40,905 nucleotides of DNA from IMG/VR virus record IMGVR_UViG_3300027854_000001, positions 1 through 40,905 of that record. One strand, given 5' to 3'. The position numbers were made by a program, and so were the translations under genes. This document shows, piece by piece, positions 1-6,127 of this stretch. Each line of letters begins with the position of its first letter. Within the stretch, counting starts at the first letter, position 1. The DNA comes from a virus. A model generated the notes under the pieces. The model saw only the letters and a list, made by a program, of their open reading frames with translations. It searched no databases and was not told the DNA's origin.

Positions 1-127
1 CCCGGTCTTCAAAACCGGCTGATTATCGTGTTTTCAATAGGTTACGGGTGGTAGTTGTTTGCTGAAGTGTGCGCCGTTTGCTGTGGTTTGCAGCGATTAT
101 GCGATGGAATATGCGATGGTTTTTTAG
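1..127. repeat. Left copy of 127-bp terminal direct repeat
   Basis: Bases 1-127 are identical to bases 40779-40905. The repeat begins inside a tRNA-like anticodon arm and ends just before a hairpin, with no packaging-type features of its own. A length of 127 equals a k-mer size commonly used by assemblers, so the simplest reading is the overlap of a circular or circularly permuted molecule. A true short direct terminal repeat is possible but less likely. The unique genome would be 40778 bp. Confidence 0.95.
99..119 (+). other. Candidate integrase arm-type sites (P' arm), tandem pair
   Basis: ATGCGATGG occurs at 99-107 and again at 111-119, a 12-bp step, about 80-100 bp right of the attP anticodon-arm core (same bases at 40877-40885 and 40889-40897). 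A near copy lies on the other side of the core at 40726. Further reverse-complement copies occur at 13866-13874 in the control region and at 40603-40611 inside the integrase gene, so the word is not confined to attP. Confidence 0.45.
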
Positions 128-227
128 ACCCCAAGCAGTGCGGGGCAGGGCCTACTGAGTTCCATCACTGCTCGGGGTCAGACCGTGTGCCACTTTCAAC
201 CTTCGGGGGAGGTTGCCCGACACACGG
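127..227. ncRNA. Structured non-coding element (two large hairpins)
   Basis: Two strong inverted repeats follow each other. GACCCCAAGCAGTG (127-140) pairs with CACTGCTCGGGGTC (166-179), 13 of 14 positions. CCGTGTG (183-189) pairs with CACACGG (221-227) and encloses a second stem CAACCT/AGGTTG (197-202 with 210-215). The element lies just downstream of the last leftward gene (stop at 231) and just right of attP. Neither strand has a U-run after the hairpins, so it is not a standard intrinsic terminator. It may be the 3' end structure of the early transcript, a small RNA, or a REP-like palindromic element, since GGGGTCAGACC is reminiscent of palindromic families associated with REP transposases. 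Function is unknown. Confidence 0.45.
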
Positions 228-230
228 AAA

Positions 231-452
231 TCAAGCTGATGCCGCTGAAGCAATTTCTTCAGACAACAACACACGCAAAGTTCTTGCGTGCCCTATGGCG
301 CGAGAGGTTGCCAACGTTGCTTCTTGAACACCTCTGCACTTGTGAGGCATAGGGCATAGCTGTATTTCCTCACCCATCATCTCCAACCAACCACTAATCA
401 CTGTCAATTCGTTTATGAGTTTGTGGGCTTTCTCGCGCATTACAACAGTCAC
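231..452 (-). CDS. Small protein resembling a free-standing histidine-kinase DHp domain
   Basis: 73 residues. The start is GTG at 452, chosen because AAAGG lies 8 bases upstream; an in-frame ATG at 440 lacks a good ribosome site. Residues 10-24 read H-x3-N-x-L-T-V-I-x-G-x2-E, matching the first helix of DHp (HisKA-type) domains of bacterial sensor kinases. A second helix (about residues 47-68) with A-x-x-R-A and a Leu-rich end matches the returning DHp helix. The acidic residue that normally follows the phospho-acceptor His is Lys here, and there is no ATPase domain, so it cannot be a complete kinase. It might dimerise with, or titrate, a host histidine kinase; that is inference. It is the last gene of the leftward region, following a palindrome-rich spacer. 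Confidence 0.6.
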   Translation of the reverse strand: MTVVMREKAHKLINELTVISGWLEMMGEEIQLCPMPHKCRGVQEATLATSRAIGHARTLRVLLSEEIASAASA

Positions 453-487
453 AACTCCGACCTTTCTCTAGTTGCTAAGGGATTTGG

Positions 488-650
488 GGAGGGCACGAAC
501 GTTGGCCAAGATGGAGAGGTCCAACCCACCATCCGGGTAGAGGCCGCTAAACCTGTGCGATTCGTGCCCCGCCTTGAAGTGACCATAGTGCCACGTGTGC
601 ACATGTGGCACTATGGCACCAAAGTGCCAACTAGGGGCACGAACGTGCGG
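488..650. promoter_or_regulatory. Repeat-rich non-coding region (iterons and palindromes)
   Basis: The space between the genes at 231-452 and 669-845 carries three copies of GGGCACGAA: 491-499 and 635-643 (both extended to GGGCACGAACGT) and one inverted at 561-569. It also carries four GTGCCA/TGGCAC half-sites at 588-593, 606-611, 614-619 and 624-629; the last two form the palindrome TGGCAC-CAAA-GTGCCA. This could be an operator array controlling 231-452 or an iteron-type replication origin. An open frame across it (423-665) has no coding character. Confidence 0.55.
584..615. promoter_or_regulatory. 32-bp near-perfect palindrome
   Basis: The arms CATAGTGCCAC (584-594) and GTGGCACTATG (605-615) are perfect inverted repeats, and the central GTGTGCACAT continues the symmetry, so 15 of 16 base pairs match. 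It contains two of the four GTGCCA/TGGCAC half-sites of this region. The dyad is long enough to bind a dimeric regulator or to extrude as a cruciform. No U-tract follows, so it is not a normal terminator. Confidence 0.65.
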
Positions 651-668
651 CGAGTAGAATGCTGACGC

Positions 669-845
669 TCACAACCCAAAAAACTTTAACGTGCGGTTGC
701 CAATCAACGGCTCACCTGTGTTGAGGTACACGGCAGCAGACATCAGAATGTTATAGGCTGTGCATTTCTCTCTGTCGAAACCATCAACCTTGCAATCGAA
801 GAACAACGTATCAGCTTTTTGAGAAATCAGCTTGATTGCTTCCAT
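669..845 (-). CDS. Hypothetical 58-residue protein with its own promoter
   Basis: The ATG at 845 is preceded by GGAGG (854-858) eight bases upstream, an excellent ribosome site; an upstream in-frame GTG at 866 would bury that site and is less likely. The protein begins MEAIKLISQKADT and ends KFFGL. It has two Cys residues, an acidic N-terminal half, and no signal peptide, membrane segment or recognisable helix-turn-helix. The family is not recognised. It is separated from the replication operon by a strong promoter and an operator cluster, so it is probably expressed independently, perhaps in the lysogen. The gene at 231-452 could be on the same transcript. Confidence 0.7.
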   Translation of the reverse strand: MEAIKLISQKADTLFFDCKVDGFDREKCTAYNILMSAAVYLNTGEPLIGNRTLKFFGL

Positions 846-867
846 GTTGTTTGCCTCCGTGTTCACG

Positions 868-900
868 GTTAAACTTTAACATGTGCACAGGTGGTGTCAA
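868..900 (-). promoter_or_regulatory. Leftward promoter for 669-845 with palindrome over -10
   Basis: On the minus strand: TTGACA (900-895), a 16-bp spacer, TAAAGT (878-873), with TGT directly before it as an extended -10. The start point would be near 866, giving a 20-nt leader holding GGAGG. A perfect dyad GTTAAA-C-TTTAAC (868-880) covers the -10, a likely repressor site. A TGGTTAC box (917-911) lies exactly 10 bp upstream of the -35. The same arrangement recurs at 36729-36773. Confidence 0.65.
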
Positions 901-910
901 GTGGTCATTG

Positions 911-966
911 GTAACCACACGTGGGTTATTTACGTCTGTAACCAACGTTGGTTACTCCTGTAACCA
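911..966. promoter_or_regulatory. Operator cluster of GTAACCA/TGGTTAC half-sites
   Basis: GTAACCA occurs at 911-917, 938-944 and 960-966. An 18-bp perfect palindrome, GTAACCAAC/GTTGGTTAC, fills 938-955. A looser dyad, TAACC-N7-GGTTA, fills 912-928. The dyad centres are about 26 bp apart. The nearest half-site stands 10 bp upstream of the -35 of the promoter at 868-900, a position suited to an activator. The cluster slightly overlaps the end of the nuclease gene. The cognate protein is not known. Confidence 0.65.
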
Positions 967-1383
967 CTTGCAAATTGAAACAACAACATCAGCCGTGGTT
1001 GCAAACTTCTTGCATTCACGCGAAATGGGGTGCCACACCATCACGTAAGCAACACGCTTCCTCAGGGCCTTGTGATCCAACACCCAAAAGATGTAATGGG
1101 TGTGGCCCGCAGTTGCTAGACGCTTTGCCATGTCAAACTGTGTGGGGGATGCTTCGGCAACCATCGAAGGTGACCAATCCCCATCAAACATGAATCCGCC
1201 GCGCACACCTTTGGTCTTCGGCCCTATGAATTTGTACTCAAGCCAAAGAGTCTTCTTGTTGTAGGTCACTGAGGCATCAACCATGCCAATCATGCTTTTG
1301 TCTGCATGTTTAACAACCACGGCACCGGGCAGGGCTAAACGCAGACATTTTTGAAACTTGCTTGACACTATTGATTCATTCAT
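952..1383 (-). CDS. PD-(D/E)XK-type nuclease (Holliday-junction resolvase/VRR-NUC-like)
   Basis: 143 residues; ATG at 1383 with GGGAAC upstream. The N-terminal E-S-x-V (residues 3-6), the segment around KHADKSMIGMVDASV, and LWLEYK about 12 residues later reproduce the PD-(D/E)XK nuclease core: an N-terminal Glu, a catalytic Asp, then E-x-K. The length fits small phage resolvase or VRR-NUC-like enzymes that cut branched or recombination intermediates. It lies directly downstream of the DNA polymerase, so a role in replication or recombination intermediate processing is reasonable. The exact subfamily cannot be fixed by eye. Confidence 0.7.
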   Translation of the reverse strand: MNESIVSSKFQKCLRLALPGAVVVKHADKSMIGMVDASVTYNKKTLWLEYKFIGPKTKGVRGGFMFDGDWSPSMVAEASPTQFDMAKRLATAGHTHYIFWVLDHKALRKRVAYVMVWHPISRECKKFATTADVVVSICKWLQE

Positions 1384-1442
1384 GGGTTGTTCCCTTCTGT
1401 GTACATGGCTTCCCTCTGTCTAGCGGTTTGGTACAACACCTG

Positions 1443-3395
1443 TCACTTCCCTGAGCAAGCCCTCCAATTTGCACCGTACTCATCATTCCAACTGATTGGC
1501 ACACGGCACGGTATCTCTTGAATACGCAACACCTCACGCAACCGCTCATGCACCTTCTCATCACCCTTGGGTGTGTCGCCTGTGATTTCGTCATGCACAG
1601 GCATACGCAGCTTGTGAATGCCGATGTTGTTTCGTTCGTTATAGACCCGCAGAATCTTGCTCTTTACGATGTCTGCCTCAGAGCCTTGCAACCAACTGGC
1701 AAGGGCCTTATAGAAGCGGGTCTTCTGCCGGAAGCCGCCGCGCTGTTCATACTCTCCGTAACGTCTTCGCCTGCCTAACAGGGTAGGTACAAAGCCCTGC
1801 TTTTTAGCAAACTCAATAACGTATTCCATAGTCTTGCTTGCCGATGGGAAATTTGCATAGTATTGGTCCGCAAGATCGTTTACTTCTCTAGCAGGACAGT
1901 CAGTTGCATGGTTGTCATTATCCTCAAACTTCTTTAAGGTGTCCCGGTCACCTGTCCACCAAAAATAGGACGGTGGTTGACAGTTGCAGTCTTTGCCAAA
2001 ATTGTGAGCAAGCAACGCTCTGCCCATCCCCATCACAAGAGCAAAGTTGTTGGTCTTAGCATTCTGCCGTGACAGGCTGAAGAGGTCTGCAACCATTTGG
2101 TGAAAGTCAACGTCTTTTCCACCCTTCAACCAACGCTCATAGCCTTCATGGTATGCACGTATTAAGTCTTTGTCTTGCGACAGGTGAGCAAACAACCTGA
2201 ATTGAAGCTGTGACCCATCAGCCGCAAAGAAGTCGCAGCCGTCATCAGGGATCATCAACTCACGAATGATGTAACCCTCACCGTACTTCTTTATCTGGTT
2301 TTCAACCTTGAAGATGGTTTGAATGGGGAAATTCGTTGCCGAGTACCGACCAACCACAGTTCCCTGTTCCTCTTCCCCGGCCCGCAGTTGATAGAGTTGA
2401 AAATAGAGGATGTCATTAACAAGGGTCTGAGGGAACTTGTTGAAGTACTTTTGCTTAAGCTTCAACAACCGGCTGATGCGTGTGCCGGTCTGTATGCGCT
2501 CATCCTTGATGGTCTTCAGGAAGTCAAACGTGTAAGATGATTTGGCTTCGCCCTTTGAGCCGGTCAACGGTTGATTAGGTTCAAGCCCACAGGCAAGGAA
2601 TAGCCTGTCCCACGTGATGTTTTTACCGGGGTCAAGCTTCACGCCTGTCTTCTCCCACAGGCGCATGGTCAATTCACCGACCTCTGCAATGAGGTCTTGA
2701 AGCATCCGGTCACACTTTGGAAGGTCAAGCCTTGCGCCTGACCGTTCCATGTGGTTGTTTGCCCAAATCAACTTGCTTTCAAGGTCATCAACCTTTTGCA
2801 GTGATTCTCTATTGATATGGGGCCTCTGGCTCTGGTACACGTCCCACGTAAGAGAAGCATCATGCTCAGCGTATCCACCAACCATTGAGGCATGGTAGTC
2901 TGGCATTCTATCTTTTTCGAGTCTGTCATCTCGTTTTTGTGTTCCACAATATTCAACTCCCAAGTCGTCAAGGTTGAAACCTGAATACCTGTTTTCATTG
3001 AGTAGTGCGGCACCATGCGCCACATCATAAAGTTGATTCCCCTGTGCTTCAAGGTCCACACCCCAACGCAACATCACCTCAGCGTCAAAGCCGATGTTTA
3101 GACCTATGAGTTTTTTGTTGCGTAGTTCTCGCTTGCACCACTCTTTGACCTTCTCAGGGTCAAGGTTTCCCCCGGCATGACCCCACGGCAAGTAAACTCC
3201 TGAGCATTCCTCAGCTCGAAAAGAAAGACCGATGGGTGTATCCTTTCGTTTGTTCTTGCCGGTTGTTTCAGTATCAAACGCAAGTTCTTTCACCCCATCA
3301 AGGCAAGGCAACTCAGCCGGGGCAGTCCACGGCTTACGATCACCTGTGTTGGTGAATAAAAAGTATTGGCCTTTGAGTGGTTTTCGTGAAGTCAT
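1443..3395 (-). CDS. polA-like: Family A DNA polymerase with 3'-5' exonuclease
   Basis: 650 residues; replicative polymerase of the phage. Exonuclease motifs are intact: D41-x-E43, N100-x3-D104 and Y175-x3-D179. The polymerase palm follows: motif A DGSQLQFR with D393, motif B R443-x3-K447-x3-F451, motif C H601-D602-E603. There is no 5'-3' exonuclease domain, as usual in phage enzymes. Two positions depart from the Pol I consensus: the steric-gate Glu (E. coli 710) aligns with Gln398, and Tyr766 aligns with Met455. After motif B there is an insertion carrying C470, C472 and C500 that could bind a metal. A hairpin precedes the gene and no strong ribosome site is visible, suggesting limited expression. 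Confidence 0.95.
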   Translation of the reverse strand: MTSRKPLKGQYFLFTNTGDRKPWTAPAELPCLDGVKELAFDTETTGKNKRKDTPIGLSFRAEECSGVYLPWGHAGGNLDPEKVKEWCKRELRNKKLIGLNIGFDAEVMLRWGVDLEAQGNQLYDVAHGAALLNENRYSGFNLDDLGVEYCGTQKRDDRLEKDRMPDYHASMVGGYAEHDASLTWDVYQSQRPHINRESLQKVDDLESKLIWANNHMERSGARLDLPKCDRMLQDLIAEVGELTMRLWEKTGVKLDPGKNITWDRLFLACGLEPNQPLTGSKGEAKSSYTFDFLKTIKDERIQTGTRISRLLKLKQKYFNKFPQTLVNDILYFQLYQLRAGEEEQGTVVGRYSATNFPIQTIFKVENQIKKYGEGYIIRELMIPDDGCDFFAADGSQLQFRLFAHLSQDKDLIRAYHEGYERWLKGGKDVDFHQMVADLFSLSRQNAKTNNFALVMGMGRALLAHNFGKDCNCQPPSYFWWTGDRDTLKKFEDNDNHATDCPAREVNDLADQYYANFPSASKTMEYVIEFAKKQGFVPTLLGRRRRYGEYEQRGGFRQKTRFYKALASWLQGSEADIVKSKILRVYNERNNIGIHKLRMPVHDEITGDTPKGDEKVHERLREVLRIQEIPCRVPISWNDEYGANWRACSGK

Positions 3396-3409
3396 TTCAC
3401 AAAGAGAAA

Positions 3410-3438
3410 GCCCACGGTCTGAGTTACAAACCGTGGGC
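3410..3438 (-). terminator. Hairpin with U-rich tail upstream of DNA polymerase
   Basis: GCCCACGGT and ACCGTGGGC form a perfect nine-pair, GC-rich stem with an 11-base loop. On the minus strand the stem is followed by TTTCTCTTTG and then, 15 bases from the stem, by the polymerase ATG. It looks like a leaky intrinsic terminator or attenuator between 3459-4151 and the polymerase gene. Confidence 0.55.
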
Positions 3439-3458
3439 CAGGTGAATGCAGGTGTTGC

Positions 3459-4151
3459 TTACTTCTTCTTTTTGGTCACCGTTACAACTGTCGGCTTGGG
3501 AGACGGAGTTGCAGCCGGTGCCGCCTTCTTCCGTGCATCCTGAGGGTTGATGCAAGTTGCAATGCCCGCAGCAATCAGGGCATTTAGAATCTGCCCGATT
3601 GCATTCTTGGAAGGCTTGGAGGTTTCGCGGGTTTCCGGGGTGTTCTCAAATAGGGTTTTGATTGAAATACCACCGGGGTTGTTAGCAGCAAGCAGTGACT
3701 TGATGACCAAGTAACGCTGCCCACGCCAAGTGTTGTGATCTGCCCCATACGCGGCTTCGTACTTCGCACCATCAATGGTGTAAAGCAGAACTGTCCGGGT
3801 CTTCGATGCGGCCCGCGTCTTCTTGCTGAGGAAATCAGTGGTTGAGGTTGGGGCATTCAAAGCAACGCTGTACTGTTGCAATCGGTTTTGATGCCCCTTA
3901 ACAACTTCCTCTGGCACCGTACCAAGCTGCGTTGCGAACCACACATTCTGCACAACAGACTTCAGAATGGTGGTTAGCAGGTTCTTGTTGAACGGCTCAC
4001 AATGAATGCCGTTGGCTTTCGCAAGTGCAATCTTGTCTTCTTTCGACAAGGCCGCAACTGCGTCAAAGGTCTTGTGTGCGTCCTTCGGGTCAACCGCAAA
4101 CTTCAGGTTGCCTTGCACATAATGACCATGCTCTATGCGTCCTGTTTCCAT
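3459..4151 (-). CDS. Hypothetical protein with winged-helix-like C-terminus and Lys-rich tail
   Basis: 230 residues; ATG at 4151 with AAGGAG 10 bases upstream. The N-terminal 110 residues are helical and without a recognised fold. Residues about 145-200 (a Arg-Gly-Gln-Arg-Tyr stretch, then helices with KPSKNAIGQILNALIAAGI) have the pattern of a winged-helix DNA-binding domain. The tail is Ala/Pro/Lys-rich and ends in four lysines. It resembles, in style, the small basic winged-helix protein at 4263-4529. A DNA-associated role in replication or regulation is inferred from the fold pattern and position next to the polymerase; the family is not recognised. Confidence 0.8.
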   Translation of the reverse strand: METGRIEHGHYVQGNLKFAVDPKDAHKTFDAVAALSKEDKIALAKANGIHCEPFNKNLLTTILKSVVQNVWFATQLGTVPEEVVKGHQNRLQQYSVALNAPTSTTDFLSKKTRAASKTRTVLLYTIDGAKYEAAYGADHNTWRGQRYLVIKSLLAANNPGGISIKTLFENTPETRETSKPSKNAIGQILNALIAAGIATCINPQDARKKAAPAATPSPKPTVVTVTKKKK

Positions 4152-4237
4152 TCGTCGCCTTCTCCTTTGTATGTTAACAAAATTATGGGCAGTTGCTCTG
4201 ATTGTGCCGCTTGCAACCGCCCCGGGACGTGCGGCAT
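4133..4237 (-). CDS. Possible 34-residue small protein
   Basis: A short frame from ATG 4237 to TAG 4133 filling the space between 4263-4529 and 3459-4151 and overlapping the start of the latter. Its composition (begins MPHVPGRLQAAQ, ends GDEWKQDA) is plausible, but the ribosome site is weak. It may instead be a spacer carrying the ribosome site of the next gene. Confidence 0.3.
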   Translation of the reverse strand: MPHVPGRLQAAQSEQLPIILLTYKGEGDEWKQDA

Positions 4238-4262
4238 TACGTCAACATCCGGCGTTGATGAC

Positions 4263-4529
4263 CTAGGCTTTCGCCGGAAGCTTCGCAGCCAACAGACCCT
4301 TCCGCTTGAAGCGATTGAGATACACTCCAATCACTGAGGCCGCAACGTTCTTCGTCTTGAGGCTCTTTCCCAAGCGTCCACGGAGTTGCTTCGCCGTGAC
4401 CTTCCGCATACGCTTGATGGTCTTGAGAATCAACCGGCCCTGACCGGTCACCTTCCCAAGTTCCTTCACACCGGCAGAGGTGATAACAAATATAGCACCA
4501 CGCCGTTTGATTCGCTGCTTTTTGCTCAT
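4263..4529 (-). CDS. Small basic winged-helix-like protein
   Basis: 88 residues, strongly basic, with KKQRIKRR near the N-terminus and a C-terminal half (residues about 38-85) containing helix-turn-helix-like segments around VTAKQLRGRL and AASVIGVYLNRFKRKGLL, which resemble a recognition helix and wing. AAGGAG lies 9 bases upstream of the ATG at 4529. It probably binds nucleic acid, as a regulator or histone-like factor. No family could be named. It is co-directional with the replication genes. Confidence 0.75.
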   Translation of the reverse strand: MSKKQRIKRRGAIFVITSAGVKELGKVTGQGRLILKTIKRMRKVTAKQLRGRLGKSLKTKNVAASVIGVYLNRFKRKGLLAAKLPAKA

Positions 4530-4541
4530 GTATTCGTCTCC

Positions 4542-4760
4542 TTACGGCAAGATGCCGTGTTTTACTTTCTTTCGTGCGGCTTGGGTCAAAACCGCCTGCT
4601 TGCAACCACATCCCAAGATCAAACATCGGTCATGGATAATCATGCCCCGACTATGTGTAGTCAACGGGTGCTTGCAATCACCACAAAAAGAATCATCCAA
4701 ACCGTCAATCCTTGCTTCGCTGAGAAAGTCAACCACCGGCTCTGTTGCTAAATAATCCAT
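4542..4760 (-). CDS. Small Cys-rich (zinc-ribbon-like) protein
   Basis: 72 residues from ATG 4760; in-frame TTG codons at 4766 (GGGG 9 bases upstream) and 4781 are alternatives, so the start is uncertain. The centre has C-x2-C (FCGDCKHPL), a His, and then DRC-x4-CGC, which could ligate one zinc ion. The C-terminus is basic (AARKKVKHG). Function is unknown. A perfect hairpin (4782-4799) sits just upstream and may modulate its translation. Confidence 0.65.
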   Translation of the reverse strand: MDYLATEPVVDFLSEARIDGLDDSFCGDCKHPLTTHSRGMIIHDRCLILGCGCKQAVLTQAARKKVKHGILP

Positions 4761-4781
4761 AATCAATCGTACATGCCCCAA

Positions 4782-4799
4782 TGGTGTTTAGCAACACCA
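4782..4799 (-). promoter_or_regulatory. Intergenic hairpin
   Basis: TGGTGTT and AACACCA form a perfect seven-pair stem with a four-base loop in the 50 bp between the 32-residue gene and the Cys-rich gene. No U-tract follows. It could be an RNase processing site or a translation control element. Confidence 0.4.
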
Positions 4800-4807
4800 C
4801 TTTCGTG

Positions 4808-4906
4808 CTACTTGGTGTAAGGTCCGTAACCTTCTAGCCGGATACAGCCGTCTTTATACCAAAGTTTGTACAGCCGTCTATCAATCCACAACCAACAGCA
4901 ACTCAT
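4808..4906 (-). CDS. 32-residue small protein, translationally coupled
   Basis: The ATG (4906) overlaps the TGA of the upstream Fis-like gene as ATGA, the usual coupling arrangement, and the frame ends at TAG 4808. The product starts MSCCWLWIDRRLYK and is rich in Trp, Tyr and Arg. The family is unknown. It is supported by the junction and by filling an otherwise empty 120-bp gap in a tightly packed operon. Confidence 0.55.
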   Translation of the reverse strand: MSCCWLWIDRRLYKLWYKDGCIRLEGYGPYTK

Positions 4907-5121
4907 GGGGTTTCCAGTTGATAACGAATTTTAGCGTTCGTCCAACCAAGCAATCGGGCGGCTTTTTGTTTGTTACCATTGGCCGCTTCCAGAGCAAGCC
5001 GCGCCTTTTCTTTCAACTCAAGGCGCGGCTTCTCTGCCTCTGCATCCATGGCAGAGGCTCTGGCCTTTAACTCTTCAAAGAACTTTTGGTGATGAGGTCT
5101 TACTTTAACGTCAGTTCCCAT
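4903..5121 (-). CDS. Fis-type helix-turn-helix protein
   Basis: 72 residues; ATG at 5121 with AGGA 7 bases upstream, overlapping the metallophosphoesterase gene by 22 bp. The C-terminal 35 residues (ALEAANGNKQKAARLLGWT, then NAKIRYQLE) match the Fis/NtrC C-terminal helix-turn-helix (HTH_8) with its G-N-x2-x-A-A-x2-L-G signature. The N-terminal half is a charged helix suited to dimerisation. It may act as a nucleoid-type factor, regulator, or recombination helper in the way Fis helps site-specific recombinases. It is one candidate for the protein that binds the phage's orphan operators. Confidence 0.8.
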   Translation of the reverse strand: MGTDVKVRPHHQKFFEELKARASAMDAEAEKPRLELKEKARLALEAANGNKQKAARLLGWTNAKIRYQLETP

Positions 5122-5960
5122 TTCCCATTCCTCTCTAGCACAGCGCGGGGCATCTGAATTGATTGCGGGTTGGCACCCATGATGACCTCTGCATACGTGC
5201 CGTAATGGTCAAGGTAACTTGACCCGCGTGCACCGATGATCTTCTTAACAACCATCTCTGAGGCTTCACGCATCTCGCGTGATTCCTGCAACACCATGGC
5301 CTGATGCAAATGCCCCATCAGGTACAACTGCGAATCGGCCTGATTCATAAACTTCATTAGGCCATTCGCAATAGAGCCTTTGGTCTGCCCACCGCCGCTG
5401 CCGTGGAACATCGAAATCTTGAAGGGCTTATGGTCATCAAACCGTATGTCAATGTGTTGTTTGCCAGGTGAATACGGAAGCATGAGCACAGTTGCAATAG
5501 ACTTCCCAAGATCGCCAAACGTGGGAATGCTTCTGCGTTCATGATTTCCACCTACATAGCCAAGCACCCGGTGACGCAACGGGGCAACAAGTTTGCAGAA
5601 CTCCCACAACTCTTCTTGTGGATCACCTACCTGCTCAAACGGTGACCCCTTGCTTTGTGCATGGCCCGCATCCACCATGTCACCACCAAAAACCACATAG
5701 CGATTAGGTTTTGACAACACCCAAGCAATATCATCCACAAGCCGCGATACCTTGCAACGCTTGTGCCCATACTGCACATCGGTAATTTGCAGCAGTTCAA
5801 GTGTGTCAATATCCACACCGGCAAAATCCCATGCTAGGTAACGGGCCTGCCCACCAATCACCATGCTTTGTTGGAGCGTTGGTTCGTAATCCTGCAACTG
5901 CGATTGAACCTCAGCGAGAAAGTTTAGGGTTGTTGTTTCGTCGTGCAACTGTTTAGCCAT
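5100..5960 (-). CDS. Calcineurin-like metallophosphoesterase
   Basis: 286 residues from ATG 5960, chosen because AAAAGG lies 7 bases upstream and the longer frame runs through the excisionase-like gene. Metal-binding motifs are in order: TDVQYGH, GGDMVD, GNHERR, a lone His in FHGSGG, and GHLHQ. In the first motif the usual D-x-H is D-x-Q. Such enzymes hydrolyse phosphodiesters or phosphomonoesters using two metals. Phage relatives near replication genes are often annotated as DNA repair exonuclease-like or phosphatases; the substrate here is unknown. It overlaps the excisionase-like gene by 37 bp, so the two are co-transcribed. Confidence 0.9.
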   Translation of the reverse strand: MAKQLHDETTTLNFLAEVQSQLQDYEPTLQQSMVIGGQARYLAWDFAGVDIDTLELLQITDVQYGHKRCKVSRLVDDIAWVLSKPNRYVVFGGDMVDAGHAQSKGSPFEQVGDPQEELWEFCKLVAPLRHRVLGYVGGNHERRSIPTFGDLGKSIATVLMLPYSPGKQHIDIRFDDHKPFKISMFHGSGGGQTKGSIANGLMKFMNQADSQLYLMGHLHQAMVLQESREMREASEMVVKKIIGARGSSYLDHYGTYAEVIMGANPQSIQMPRAVLERNGKWELTLK

Positions 5961-6127
5961 TGTTCTACCTTTTCTTTTTGGAATCTGACAACAGCCCCAA
6001 TACGCACACACGGCAATGGGGATTCGCGCACGTCGCCTGACCGTGTGCGGTCCTTTGCTAACTCGTACACCTGCCACTTGCTCACACGCAGCAAGTTAGC
6101 AACCTCACTTGCCGTCAGGATTTCCAC
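5924..6127 (-). CDS. Excisionase-like HTH protein (AlpA/MerR-type, HTH_17)
   Basis: 67 residues; GTG start at 6127 with GGGGTG upstream. The sequence LTASEVANLLRVSKWQVYEL followed by a basic wing and VRFQKEKVEQWL is the classic excisionase-family winged helix-turn-helix. These small proteins bend DNA at attP and favour excision, or regulate early genes. Because the genome has a tyrosine integrase, a role as the directionality factor is likely, although it sits 7 kb from attP within the replication operon rather than beside the integrase. It overlaps both neighbours. Confidence 0.8.
   Translation of the reverse strand: MEILTASEVANLLRVSKWQVYELAKDRTRSGDVRESPLPCVRIGAVVRFQKEKVEQWLNSCTTKQQP

Noticed and set aside
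127-180. Intrinsic terminator at the end of the early operon
   Set aside because: On the minus strand the stem is followed by TAAAAAA, not U residues; on the plus strand the T-run comes before the stem.
55-327. 90-residue open frame spanning attP and the structured element
   Set aside because: TTG start without ribosome site, runs through two large hairpins and the repeat, and has no coding character.
4133-4330. 65-residue minus frame beginning inside the 4263-4529 gene
   Set aside because: The first half is a shadow of the basic winged-helix gene; only the last 34 codons (from 4237) were kept, at low confidence.
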